This document shows, piece by piece, positions 45,780 through 53,094 of a stretch of 64,000 nucleotides of DNA. The notes below the pieces were generated by a model. The model had not been told where the DNA came from and did not search any database. It worked only from the letters and a program-made list of their open reading frames with translations. How positions within the stretch are numbered: position 1 is the first letter of the stretch; the number at the start of each line of letters is the position of its first letter. Origin of the DNA: an uncultured Rhizobium sp. (GTDB taxonomy: Bacteria; Pseudomonadota; Alphaproteobacteria; Rhizobiales; Rhizobiaceae); the NCBI GenBank assembly GCA_945952415.1, contig CAMFIF010000001.1:124001-188000 (forward strand), in the 5' to 3' direction. Both the position numbers and the translations under genes were made by a program.

Positions 45780-46148
45780 ATGAAAACCATCATCAGAACC
45801 CTGCCGACCGGCCTCTTTCTGGCGCTCGGCCTTTTCACCTCGGCATTTGCCGATGACGTGACTTTCATCATGCGCAACAGCCACCCCAATGCGGTGGAAG
45901 TCGAGCTTTACAGCCAGGACCGCGAACATGTCTGGCCGGGTGGCAACGAGGTCTATTACCTCGATGACGGCGAGACCAAGGAAATCCCGCTCTCCTGCCG
46001 CAGCGGCGAGAAAATTTGCTACGGCGCCTGGGTCGCGGGAGACAAGGGCACCTTCTGGGGCACGGGCCCCGACAATGGCGAGCGCTGCACGGATTGCTGC
46101 TATACCTGCACCGGCGGCGAGACCGAGGAAATCAACCTCACCGAATAG
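45780..46148 (+). CDS. Small exported cysteine-rich protein
   Basis: A 122-residue product with a signal peptide (about 1-24, ending SAFA) and a beta-rich mature part ending in a Cys cluster (RCTDCCYTC, about 103-111) plus two earlier Cys. Six Cys in total suggest disulfides or metal binding. No family name is known to me. GGAGGGGAAATC precedes the ATG, a strong site. Convergent with the truncated haemoglobin gene, only 7 bases between stops. Confidence 0.75.
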   Translation: MKTIIRTLPTGLFLALGLFTSAFADDVTFIMRNSHPNAVEVELYSQDREHVWPGGNEVYYLDDGETKEIPLSCRSGEKICYGAWVAGDKGTFWGTGPDNGERCTDCCYTCTGGETEEINLTE

Positions 46149-46155
46149 CGCTCCT

Positions 46156-46635
46156 TTAGCCTCGCGGTGCGGCGGGGCGCCCCGCGGGATCGTCAAGGGC
46201 CGGATTGTAGAAGAGGGCAAGGAAGAGGCTGCGCGCGATCCGCTCCGCCGTCGTCATGAACCAGGCGCGCGCATCGGCGCCGGGAAAGATTTCGGCAAGC
46301 GTTTCGCCAAACAGCTGCAGCCAGTCCGCGAAAAGCCGCTCTTCCATGCCCTTGATGCCCAGATGCGCCTGCACCGGCTTGCCGCCATAAGCCCCATTCT
46401 TGAAGGCTATGGCGGACCAGAACCGCTTCATCTTGGCGAGATGATCGTCCCAGCGCCCGTCGAGGCGGGCGTGAAACACCGGCCCGAGCGCCGGATGGGC
46501 GGCAATCCGTCCGTAGAATGTCTCAACCAGCCGGTCGATCCCCGCCTGATCGATGCCGAGGGCGGCCATGTCGGCACGCGCCCTTTCGCTGATCGCCTCG
46601 ACATGCGCTGCCCGCGCCACCAGTTCCTCAGCCAT
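46156..46635 (-). CDS. Group III truncated haemoglobin
   Basis: A 159-residue haem protein of truncated haemoglobin group III. Family markers are FYGRIAAHPALGPVF (about 40-54), the aromatic FWSAIAF, and the proximal His91 in QAHLGI. Tyr41 is in the B10-like position. Group III members are linked to oxygen, NO or peroxide chemistry under low oxygen. The ATG lies 8 bases inside the end of the upstream hydrolase gene, which suggests translational coupling. No signal peptide is seen. Confidence 0.88.
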   Translation of the reverse strand: MAEELVARAAHVEAISERARADMAALGIDQAGIDRLVETFYGRIAAHPALGPVFHARLDGRWDDHLAKMKRFWSAIAFKNGAYGGKPVQAHLGIKGMEERLFADWLQLFGETLAEIFPGADARAWFMTTAERIARSLFLALFYNPALDDPAGRPAAPRG

Positions 46636-47458
46636 CGGCCCGGTCTCCCTTCGTCTCCCCGGCGGCTTCCCATGTCAGCCGCTTGTAGTCAAACCCGTAT
46701 TCGATGGTCGGTTTGACAACGCGGAAATAGGGAGAAAGGTCGAAATCCCTGGGCGTAAACAGCGAGTGGTGGCGGATATGCAGGATTTCATCGCGAGAAT
46801 AGGCTGAAACGGCCCGGGCATGGCCGGGCACCGGCTCCGTATCGGCAAGGATCGGATAGCGAATGGATTCAAAGGCTTCGGCAATCAGCGTCGAGCAGAT
46901 CGCCCGGGTGGGATCGCCCGAGCCGAAGGCGATCATCCGCCGACGCCAGCGCACCGGCACCGGCGGCGTCGGCAGGAAGTAGCGCAGCATGTCGAAGATG
47001 TTCTTGAGATCGTAGAGAAGCCCGAGCCGCGACACCATGAAGCGGCAGAGCGCCTCCCGGTCCGGCGCAGTGAGCCCCACCGGGCGGCAGATGCGGGTAT
47101 TGTAGGTCGCATATTTTCCAAGCGCCGTCGTCACGCAGCCTTCGCCGAGATTGACCTCGATGAGCTGCGGCCGCTCAAGCACCGGCAGGGCCTCCTCCGC
47201 TTCCGAAAGCGGCAGCCAGGGACCGACAAAAAGGGCCGCATGCGACCAGGTGGACTGGGTAAGATACTTGATTGCCGTGGACACCTTGGCATTGCCCTCG
47301 ACCAGCAGGATATCGCCAGGCTCCAGCACCCGGCCAAGCGTATCGGGATCGGACGGCGTGTAGGGCTGGTAGCCGGAAGTCTTCTGTTCCAGCCGCGCCG
47401 CGAGAAAGCGGCCGAGCCGGTCGAGCCATGTATCCTTTGCATCTGCCAGGCCTGCCAT
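46628..47458 (-). CDS. YiiX/YebB-like permuted NlpC/P60 hydrolase
   Basis: A 276-residue protein of the permuted papain-like (YiiX) group. The His of the active site is His73 in STWSHAALFVG, the nucleophile Cys188 is in AICSTLIAEAF, and the entry motif EPGDILLVEG matches the family. Such enzymes are proposed to hydrolyse amide or thioester bonds, including lipid or peptide substrates. No signal peptide is seen. GGAGGAGA precedes the ATG. It overlaps the haemoglobin gene by 8 bases and is divergent from mbfA. Confidence 0.83.
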   Translation of the reverse strand: MAGLADAKDTWLDRLGRFLAARLEQKTSGYQPYTPSDPDTLGRVLEPGDILLVEGNAKVSTAIKYLTQSTWSHAALFVGPWLPLSEAEEALPVLERPQLIEVNLGEGCVTTALGKYATYNTRICRPVGLTAPDREALCRFMVSRLGLLYDLKNIFDMLRYFLPTPPVPVRWRRRMIAFGSGDPTRAICSTLIAEAFESIRYPILADTEPVPGHARAVSAYSRDEILHIRHHSLFTPRDFDLSPYFRVVKPTIEYGFDYKRLTWEAAGETKGDRADG

Positions 47459-47530
47459 TCTCCTCCATCTCCTTCCCTCTACTTTGGTTGCATGTGACCA
47501 GAATGACGCCGCCCTGTCGAGGGAGGGCGC

Positions 47531-47559
47531 TTGACGCCGCCGCGCCCCTTCATTAGTTT
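47531..47559 (+). promoter_or_regulatory. Promoter of mbfA
   Basis: TTGACG (47531-47536) is followed after 17 bases by TAGTTT (47554-47559). The -10 element overlaps the Irr-box-like palindrome, which would let a bound repressor block polymerase. Confidence 0.55.
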
Positions 47560-47573
47560 AGAATTATTCTAAA
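47557..47573. promoter_or_regulatory. Irr-box-like palindrome before mbfA
   Basis: The 17-base perfect palindrome TTTAGAATTATTCTAAA (eight-base half-sites around a central T) matches the iron-control element bound by the haem-responsive regulator Irr in rhizobia. It lies directly before mbfA, a known Irr target in Agrobacterium and Bradyrhizobium, so repression under low iron is likely. Confidence 0.8.
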
Positions 47574-47585
47574 AGGATGCTTCTG

Positions 47586-48569
47586 ATGCTTGGCAAATTT
47601 TTTCCCACCGGCCGCCGGTCCTTCGATTCGCTCAGCGAGCAGGAAATTCTGGCGCTCGCCATCTCCTCGGAAGAGGACGATGCGCGCATCTACTTGGCCT
47701 TCGCCCACCGTCTGAAGCCCGATTATCCGCAGAGCGCCCGGATCTTCGAGGACATGGCAGAAGTCGAAAACACCCATCGCGCCATGCTGATCGACATGCA
47801 TCGCCGTCGCTTTGGCGAGGTCATCCCCCTCATCCGCCGGGCCCATGTGCGCGGCTTCATCGAGCGCAAGCCGGACTGGCTGCGCGCCAACCTGACGCTC
47901 GACCAGATCCGCAACGAGGCGGAATCCATGGAAGGCGAGGCCCATCGCTTCTACCTGGCGGCAGCCGAGCGCACGTCAGACGCGTCCACCCGGAAGCTTC
48001 TGGGCGAGCTTGCACTCGCGGAGCAGGGCCATGAGGATACGGCCCGCATGCTGGAGGAGCGGCACCTGCCCGAGGAGGCCCGGGCCGAGGAAAACGACGC
48101 GGCCCACCGGCAATTCGTACTCACCTATGTGCAGCCGGGCCTTGCCGGCCTGATGGATGGGTCGGTCTCGACGCTTGCCCCGATCTTTGCCGCCGCCTTC
48201 GCCACGCAGGATACCTGGCAGACCTTCCTTGTCGGTCTTTCGGCTGCCGTGGGCGCGGGCATTTCCATGGGCTTTACCGAAGCGGCCCATGATGATGGCA
48301 AGATCTCCGGACGCGGTTCGCCGCTGAAGCGCGGCCTTGCCTCCGGCATCATGACGGCGCTGGGCGGCCTCGGCCACGCCTTGCCCTATCTTATCCCGCA
48401 TTTCTGGACGGCGACGGCGGTCGCGGTCGCCATCGTTTTCGTGGAACTCTGGGCGATCGCCTTCATCCAGAACAAATACATGGAAACGCCCTTCTTCAAG
48501 GCCGCCATGCAGGTGGTTCTGGGCGGTTCGCTGGTGCTCGCAGCCGGCATCCTGATCGGCAACGGATAG
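47586..48569 (+). CDS. mbfA: Membrane-bound ferritin / iron exporter MbfA
   Basis: Iron exporter of the inner membrane, 327 residues. The N-terminal ferritin-like domain (about 1-150) carries Glu-rich helices with EEDDARIY, EVENTHRAM and AEQGHE metal ligands. The C-terminal VIT1/CCC1-type domain has about five membrane helices, including GLAGLMDGSVSTLAP. MbfA protects against iron and peroxide stress. The start at 47586 is preferred because AAAAGG lies 9 bases upstream; an ATG at 47577 has no spacing to that site. The Irr-box-like palindrome overlaps the promoter. Confidence 0.93.
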   Translation: MLGKFFPTGRRSFDSLSEQEILALAISSEEDDARIYLAFAHRLKPDYPQSARIFEDMAEVENTHRAMLIDMHRRRFGEVIPLIRRAHVRGFIERKPDWLRANLTLDQIRNEAESMEGEAHRFYLAAAERTSDASTRKLLGELALAEQGHEDTARMLEERHLPEEARAEENDAAHRQFVLTYVQPGLAGLMDGSVSTLAPIFAAAFATQDTWQTFLVGLSAAVGAGISMGFTEAAHDDGKISGRGSPLKRGLASGIMTALGGLGHALPYLIPHFWTATAVAVAIVFVELWAIAFIQNKYMETPFFKAAMQVVLGGSLVLAAGILIGNG

Positions 48570-48585
48570 GCGAACACAAGAAAGA

Positions 48586-48610
48586 GGGCCGCCGGCTGGC
48601 GACCCTTTTT
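48586..48610 (+). terminator. Terminator after mbfA
   Basis: An 8-bp stem with one mismatch (GGGCCGCC with GGCGACCC) is followed by TTTTT, 17 bases after the mbfA stop. It may also serve the convergent BTLCP gene. Confidence 0.75.
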
Positions 48611-48629
48611 GTATTTTTTGGGAAACGGT

Positions 48630-49244
48630 TTACTGCAGCGCGCCGACCAGAACGTCCGCACCATTCTCGATCGACACCCAGCGGCCGGAATCAAAGGTCG
48701 CCTGGCGCTTCAGATAGGTGTAGGGCGTGCGGTACCAGGGCTTCACTTCATTGTCGAGATTGTCGAGCACGAAGTCGCCGGAGGAGGTGCGAAGGGTGAG
48801 CACCGCATGGCCTTCACCATCCGGCTTGCGCACCACGGTGATCAGCAGGGCCGATTCCGGGAAGCCCTTTTCCATCAGGATCTTGCGCTTGGCGAGAACG
48901 AAATCCTCGCAATCGCCCGCATTGATAGGATAGGCCCAGACCTCGTCCCGGCCATAAAGCTCCTGATCGGTGACGGGGGTGATCTGCGTGTTGACCGAAA
49001 GATTGACGTCATTGACCATCTTCCAGCCCGCATCGGTAACGCGCGGTGCGGCAAGATTGGTCTTGATCGCATGGCATTCGGCGGGATTGGCGTGGCAGAA
49101 TTCATAATGACCGATCGGCTGCGAGGTCACGCCACCGGTGATCATCGCGACCATCGCGTTCGGCGAGGGAGTTGCGGCGGACGCGGTCGCGCAAAGGGCG
49201 AAGAGCGCTCCGACGAACTGGAATACCTTGTTACGCGTAATCAT
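48630..49244 (-). CDS. Transglutaminase-like cysteine peptidase (BTLCP)
   Basis: Bacterial transglutaminase-like cysteine protease, 204 residues. A signal peptide (about 1-23) precedes a papain-like domain with Cys112 in GDCEDF, His146 in GEGHAVL and Asp161 in LDNLDN. Related proteins (LapG group) process surface adhesins in the periplasm, but no LapD partner gene is seen here. GAGG lies before the ATG. A CtrA-like site lies 19 bases upstream of the start codon. Confidence 0.88.
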   Translation of the reverse strand: MITRNKVFQFVGALFALCATASAATPSPNAMVAMITGGVTSQPIGHYEFCHANPAECHAIKTNLAAPRVTDAGWKMVNDVNLSVNTQITPVTDQELYGRDEVWAYPINAGDCEDFVLAKRKILMEKGFPESALLITVVRKPDGEGHAVLTLRTSSGDFVLDNLDNEVKPWYRTPYTYLKRQATFDSGRWVSIENGADVLVGALQ

Positions 49245-49262
49245 ACCGGGCCTCGCAAATTC

Positions 49263-49277
49263 TTAACAAAGAATTAA
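49263..49277. promoter_or_regulatory. CtrA-like site upstream of the BTLCP gene
   Basis: TTAACAAAGAATTAA fits TTAA-N7-TTAA, the core CtrA consensus, in an AT-rich promoter region. Further TTAAC half-sites occur nearby (about 49314). It would place this periplasmic protease under cell-cycle control, which is inference. Confidence 0.45.
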
Positions 49278-49347
49278 GGGCGTGCGAGGCGGGGAGTCAA
49301 TCTGTTAGGGATCTGTTAACCATATTCAATCCCAAACATGGTTAAGA

Positions 49348-50172
49348 TCAGGGGTAGCGGCTCACGCCTGCGAGTTCGGATATGGCGGCCACCATGCGCT
49401 CCAGATCCTGCGGGCGCGAAAGGCGGTGATCCCCGTCGCGGATGAGGGTCAGCACCGTGTCATCCGCCGGCAGGTGGTCGAGAAGCCGCAATGCGTGGGA
49501 AAAGGGCACGTCCGGATCGCGCATACCCTGCAGGATATGCACGGGGCACCCCGTTTCGATGATCCCTTTCAGAACCCGGTTGTCGCGCCCGTCCTCGATC
49601 AGCGCCCGGGTGAAGATATTGGGCTCCGGGCTGTATTCCGAGGGCTCGTCGAAGAAACCCCGTTCCGCAAGCGAGCGCTTCTGTTCGTCCGTCAGCTGCG
49701 GCTCGATGAGTTCGCTGGTGAAATCCGGTGCCGGGGCGATCAGCACCATGCCCTTGAGCGCGGGTGCCGTGCCATCGCTGCTTTTTGCCCGCCGTTTCAA
49801 CTCCTGGGCAAGGCGAAGCCCGATCCAGCCGCCCATGGATGAGCCGATGACGATCAGTTCCTCCGGCCTGACATGGTCGATCACGGCCATGGCTTCCGCA
49901 AGCCAACGGCTGATCGTGCCGTGCACGAAGGCGCCGCCCGATTCCCCATGGCCGGAATAGTCGAAGCGGATGCAGGCAATGCCCAGCTTTTCGGCGAGCT
50001 GGTCTGCTGCAACCGCCTTCGACCCCATCATGTCGGAGCGGTAGCCGGAAAGCCAGAGAAGTGCCGGTTCCCGGCTGTTGCGGGTCGCGGGGCGATGGCG
50101 GATCGCGATCGGCCGCAACTGATCGCCTTCCCCCACCTCGATGATTTCGGGACCGGTTATCTCCGTGGTCAT
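49348..50172 (-). CDS. Alpha/beta hydrolase
   Basis: A 274-residue cytoplasmic hydrolase of the alpha/beta fold, similar to palmitoyl-protein thioesterase-like or carboxylesterase groups. The nucleophile elbow is GSSMGG with Ser112; the acid is probably in MRDPDVPF and the base His in GDHRLSRPQD. The lid region between residues 130 and 190 is Glu-rich. GGAG precedes the ATG at 50172; the longer frame to 50241 is not needed. The substrate is unknown. Confidence 0.87.
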   Translation of the reverse strand: MTTEITGPEIIEVGEGDQLRPIAIRHRPATRNSREPALLWLSGYRSDMMGSKAVAADQLAEKLGIACIRFDYSGHGESGGAFVHGTISRWLAEAMAVIDHVRPEELIVIGSSMGGWIGLRLAQELKRRAKSSDGTAPALKGMVLIAPAPDFTSELIEPQLTDEQKRSLAERGFFDEPSEYSPEPNIFTRALIEDGRDNRVLKGIIETGCPVHILQGMRDPDVPFSHALRLLDHLPADDTVLTLIRDGDHRLSRPQDLERMVAAISELAGVSRYP

Positions 50173-50457
50173 GCTCTGTCTCCGCTTCTCGCCGCCGCTT
50201 GCTGGCCCCCCGTGTTTTCCGCATTCTTCGAGATTTGGCAATGTTCAAGCATCGGTGCCTTGCGCTATCCCCCGCATTCGCCCGGTCTCGCGCCGGGAAA
50301 TACGGCTGAAAATGCTTGGTACCGGCCACGGGGGAGGTGATTTTCAGAATAAGGCGTGCTAAATAATGGCCGCGCCGCTGCGTCGGACATCCGCCCTTCC
50401 ATGGGGGAACGGTCCCTTGACCCGCGGCGAATATCAATTTTTGAGGAGAATACGACC

Positions 50458-50994
50458 ATTCGCAGACCTTTCAAAGCCGATGCCCCAACCCGTGATGGGC
50501 CGCGTTCCAACCGTGAAATCCGCGTCCCCCGCGTGCAGCTGATTGACGCGGAAGGCAATAATCAGGGTATCGTTCCGATCGATCAGGCCCTTCGTCTTGC
50601 TGATGAAGCCGGTCTCGATCTCGTCGAGATTTCCCCGAATGCCGAGCCACCGGTCTGCAAGATCCTCGATCTGGGCAAGCTGAAATATGCCACCCAGAAA
50701 AAGGCTGCAGAGGCGCGCAAGAAGCAGAAGATCGTCGAAGTCAAGGAAATCAAGATGCGCCCCAACATCGACACCCATGATTATGAGGTGAAGATGAAGG
50801 CGATGAACCGCTTCTTCGAGGACGGCGACAAGGTGAAGGTGACGCTGAAGTTCCGTGGCCGTGAAATGGCCCACCAGGAACTCGGCCTCAAGCTCCTTCT
50901 GCAGGTCAAGGAAGACACGTTGGGAGTGGCCAAGGTCGAAGCCGAGCCGAAGCTCGAAGGCCGGCAGATGATGATGGTGCTTGCCCCGAAGTAA
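50458..50994 (+). CDS. infC: Translation initiation factor IF-3 (ATT start)
   Basis: IF-3 binds the 30S subunit and checks the start codon; 178 residues. The protein starts at an ATT codon (50458), preceded by GAGGAG 9 bases upstream. The first residues RRPFKADAP match rhizobial IF-3. No ATG or GTG in frame has a better site, and upstream residues are not IF-3-like. Non-canonical ATT starts allow IF-3 to repress its own translation in other bacteria, so the same control is likely here. Conserved segments include [18 protein letters not shown] [13 protein letters not shown] and the C-terminal [12 protein letters not shown] terminator follows, so infC is separated from rpmI-rplT. Confidence 0.95.
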   Translation: MRRPFKADAPTRDGPRSNREIRVPRVQLIDAEGNNQGIVPIDQALRLADEAGLDLVEISPNAEPPVCKILDLGKLKYATQKKAAEARKKQKIVEVKEIKMRPNIDTHDYEVKMKAMNRFFEDGDKVKVTLKFRGREMAHQELGLKLLLQVKEDTLGVAKVEAEPKLEGRQMMMVLAPK

Positions 50995-51015
50995 GGCCAT
51001 GCCGACACACCTTGA

Positions 51016-51048
51016 AAAAAGCCGCTTCCGGAAGGAATGCGGCTTTTT
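51016..51048 (+). terminator. Terminator after infC
   Basis: GCCGC/GCGGC, extended by TTCC/GGAA pairing with one bulge (51021-51043), is flanked by A5 upstream and T5 downstream, 22 bases after the infC stop. Confidence 0.88.
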
Positions 51049-51147
51049 CCGTTTCTGGCTGACAGTTTGCTGACAGCCGCCGTGGCGTCTTGTCAGCAAG
51101 GCTCTGCCATGATCGCCGCCATGACAGACAGACATGAGGTGATTTCC

Positions 51148-51693
51148 ATGCTGCAGCGCCTTCGCAAGATCGCACTCCTTTCCTTCACCGCCATCGCCAC
51201 GCTGACGGTCGCGCCGGTCTTCACGAAGTCCGTGCTCGTCACGTCCGCCTTCGCCAAGGACGGCAACCACGAGTCCCGCGGCGGCGAGCATTCCGGAGGC
51301 GAGGGGCACGGCAATGGCGAGGGGCGCGGCCATGAGGGTGCGGGTCATGACAGCGGCGAAGACGGTGACGACGGGACCGGGTCCGACGACGGGGCAGAAA
51401 GCGACGATGGCAAGGATCAGCCCGGCGCCCATGAGGACAATGGCCGCCGCCGCCATGGCAACGAAACCGCTCGCGAACATGCCAATGAACACAGCCGTGT
51501 CGCACTTTCCGTATCCGACCAGGAAGCCGAAGGCCTGGAGAATGGCTCCCTGAAGGCAGTCGACAGTCTCGGCCGCACGCTGGAAGTGGAGATCGAACGG
51601 GAACACGGCGCGATCAAAGTGGAAGTGAAGCTCGACGGCGACGACCAGTCCGGCGCGCCGATCACCGGTGTCACGGTGGTTCCAGCCACCTGA
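51148..51693 (+). CDS. Exported Gly/Asp/His-rich protein with PepSY-like C-terminus
   Basis: A 181-residue exported protein. A signal peptide (about 1-36, ending SAFA) is followed by a low-complexity stretch rich in Gly, Glu, Asp and His (about 37-110, with many single His residues) that could bind divalent metals. The C-terminal 65 residues contain alternating charged beta strands (LEVEIEREHGAIKVEVKL) that resemble a PepSY domain. GAGGTG lies 6 bases before the ATG at 51148; earlier ATG codons (51109, 51121) have poorer sites. It lies upstream of a similar gene and a two-component system, separated from the next gene by a hairpin. Function unknown. Confidence 0.75.
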   Translation: MLQRLRKIALLSFTAIATLTVAPVFTKSVLVTSAFAKDGNHESRGGEHSGGEGHGNGEGRGHEGAGHDSGEDGDDGTGSDDGAESDDGKDQPGAHEDNGRRRHGNETAREHANEHSRVALSVSDQEAEGLENGSLKAVDSLGRTLEVEIEREHGAIKVEVKLDGDDQSGAPITGVTVVPAT

Positions 51694-51747
51694 TACGCAC
51701 GAATTTTGCCGGCCACTGCCCCCCATCTGGACGGTCGGCAAGACAGG

Positions 51748-51789
51748 AACCCTGCCCAGGCAGCCGCCGCCCCGGGCAGGGTTTCTCTA
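51748..51789 (+). terminator. Terminator-like hairpin between the two PepSY-like genes
   Basis: A perfect 10-bp stem AACCCTGCCC/GGGCAGGGTT (51748-51757 with 51774-51783) is followed by TCTCT. It would reduce read-through into the next gene. Confidence 0.65.
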
Positions 51790-51878
51790 TTCCGGGAATG
51801 GCCTCTACCCGCATGTCGGCCAACCCTTGCAACCGGTGGCCGGAAAGGCCAATCTGTTTCCTGACAATGGATATTGCG

Positions 51879-52427
51879 ATGGAAAGACGCCGCTTTCTGC
51901 TGACCCTTTTTTCTGCCGTGCTGGCCCTTCAGGCTCTGGCCTCGCCGCTGCATGCCAAGGATGGCGAGGGCAAGGGTGAGGGCGGGGACGGCGAAGGAAA
52001 GGGCGGCGACAAGGGCGAGGGCGAAAAGGGCGAAGGAGGAAAGGGCGAGGGCGAGGGCAGCGGAAAATCCGGCGGCGAAGGCTCCTCCGACGGTCACTCG
52101 GAAAGCGGTGGCGGTCATGGATCCGCCGGTTCCGGGGGCAAGGGATCCGGAACCTCTGCCGGCAAGAACGGCGAGGATGACGGCAGCGAGGCCGAAACGG
52201 ACCACGAGGAGGCCACCGAGGCTGTCCGTCGCGGCGAGGTCCTCTCCTATCGCGATCTTCTCGGCCGGCTGCGCGAAGACAATGTGGGGCGCGTGCTCAG
52301 GGTGGAACTCGATCGCTCGACCCGCGGGCCCGTCTACCGCATGCGGATCGAGGATTCCGCCGGTTTCGTCTCCAATGTCGTGGTCGATGCCCGGACGGGC
52401 AAGCGGCTTCGCCCCGGGGAGGAGTGA
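51879..52427 (+). CDS. Exported GEGKG-repeat protein with PepSY domain
   Basis: A 182-residue exported protein. A signal peptide with an RRRF n-region (about 1-26) is followed by an irregular repeat of GEGKG-type units (about 28-60), a Gly/Ser-rich stretch, and an acidic patch. The C-terminal PepSY domain (about 120-178) contains VLSYRDLLGRLREDN and VVVDARTGKRL. PepSY proteins in front of two-component genes often restrain the sensor, as shown for FeuN of Sinorhizobium. The stop lies one base before the response regulator ATG, so the three genes are probably one operon. The start codon is uncertain (51867 is an alternative). Confidence 0.78.
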   Translation: MERRRFLLTLFSAVLALQALASPLHAKDGEGKGEGGDGEGKGGDKGEGEKGEGGKGEGEGSGKSGGEGSSDGHSESGGGHGSAGSGGKGSGTSAGKNGEDDGSEAETDHEEATEAVRRGEVLSYRDLLGRLREDNVGRVLRVELDRSTRGPVYRMRIEDSAGFVSNVVVDARTGKRLRPGEE

Positions 52428-52428
52428 G

Positions 52429-53094
52429 ATGCGGCTGCTTCTGGCCGAAGACGATGCCGATATTGCCCGCCACACCATCGCGCGGCTGGCCGCGGAAGGT
52501 TATGCGGTCGATCATGCCGCCCAAGGCCCGGAGACCTGGGATCTGGGCGAAACCGGTGATTACGCGGCGATCATCCTCGATCTCGGCCTGCCCGGCATGG
52601 ACGGCCTCTCCATCCTCAAGCGCTGGCGGGCGGCGGGCGTCAACACGCCGGTTCTCGTGCTGACCGCGCGCGGATCCTGGATGGAGCGGGTGGACGGCTT
52701 CGAGGCCGGGGCCGACGATTACTTGCCGAAGCCCTTCCGCTCCGAGGAGCTGCTGGCCCGTCTGAAGGCCCTCCTGCGCCGCTCCGCCGCAACCCCGGTC
52801 GCCACCCGTGCCGCCGGGCGTTTTGTCATCGACGACGCGGCCAAGCGCGTAACCTTCGATGGCCGAATGCTGGAACTCAGCCCCCAGGAATACCGGCTGG
52901 TGTCGCTGCTGATCCGCGAAAGGGGCCGCGTGCTTTCGCCGCTCGAAATCGCCAGCCATGTTCAGGGCCGGGATGATGACACCGCAAAGAATGCCGTGGA
53001 GGCCATGATCGCTCGTCTGCGGCGCAAGACCGATCCCGATGCCATCGAGACGCGGCGCGGCTTCGGCTATTGCGTGCCGGACACCGCCGGATGA
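52429..53094 (+). CDS. OmpR-family response regulator
   Basis: DNA-binding response regulator, 221 residues. The receiver domain (about 1-115) has phospho-acceptor Asp51 in ILDLGLPGMDG, acidic Glu7-Asp9 and Lys101 in LPKPF. The OmpR-type winged helix follows (about 130-218) and ends with ETRRGFGYCV. It resembles FeuP/PhoP-type regulators but does not match FeuP closely enough to name. It overlaps the sensor kinase by 4 bases (ATGA). Targets may include its own operon and the secreted neighbours. Confidence 0.92.
   Translation: MRLLLAEDDADIARHTIARLAAEGYAVDHAAQGPETWDLGETGDYAAIILDLGLPGMDGLSILKRWRAAGVNTPVLVLTARGSWMERVDGFEAGADDYLPKPFRSEELLARLKALLRRSAATPVATRAAGRFVIDDAAKRVTFDGRMLELSPQEYRLVSLLIRERGRVLSPLEIASHVQGRDDDTAKNAVEAMIARLRRKTDPDAIETRRGFGYCVPDTAG

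Noticed and set aside
51960..52065. Tandem GGCGAG-type DNA repeats as a microsatellite
   Set aside because: The repeat is irregular at DNA level and is explained by the GEGKG units of the coding sequence.
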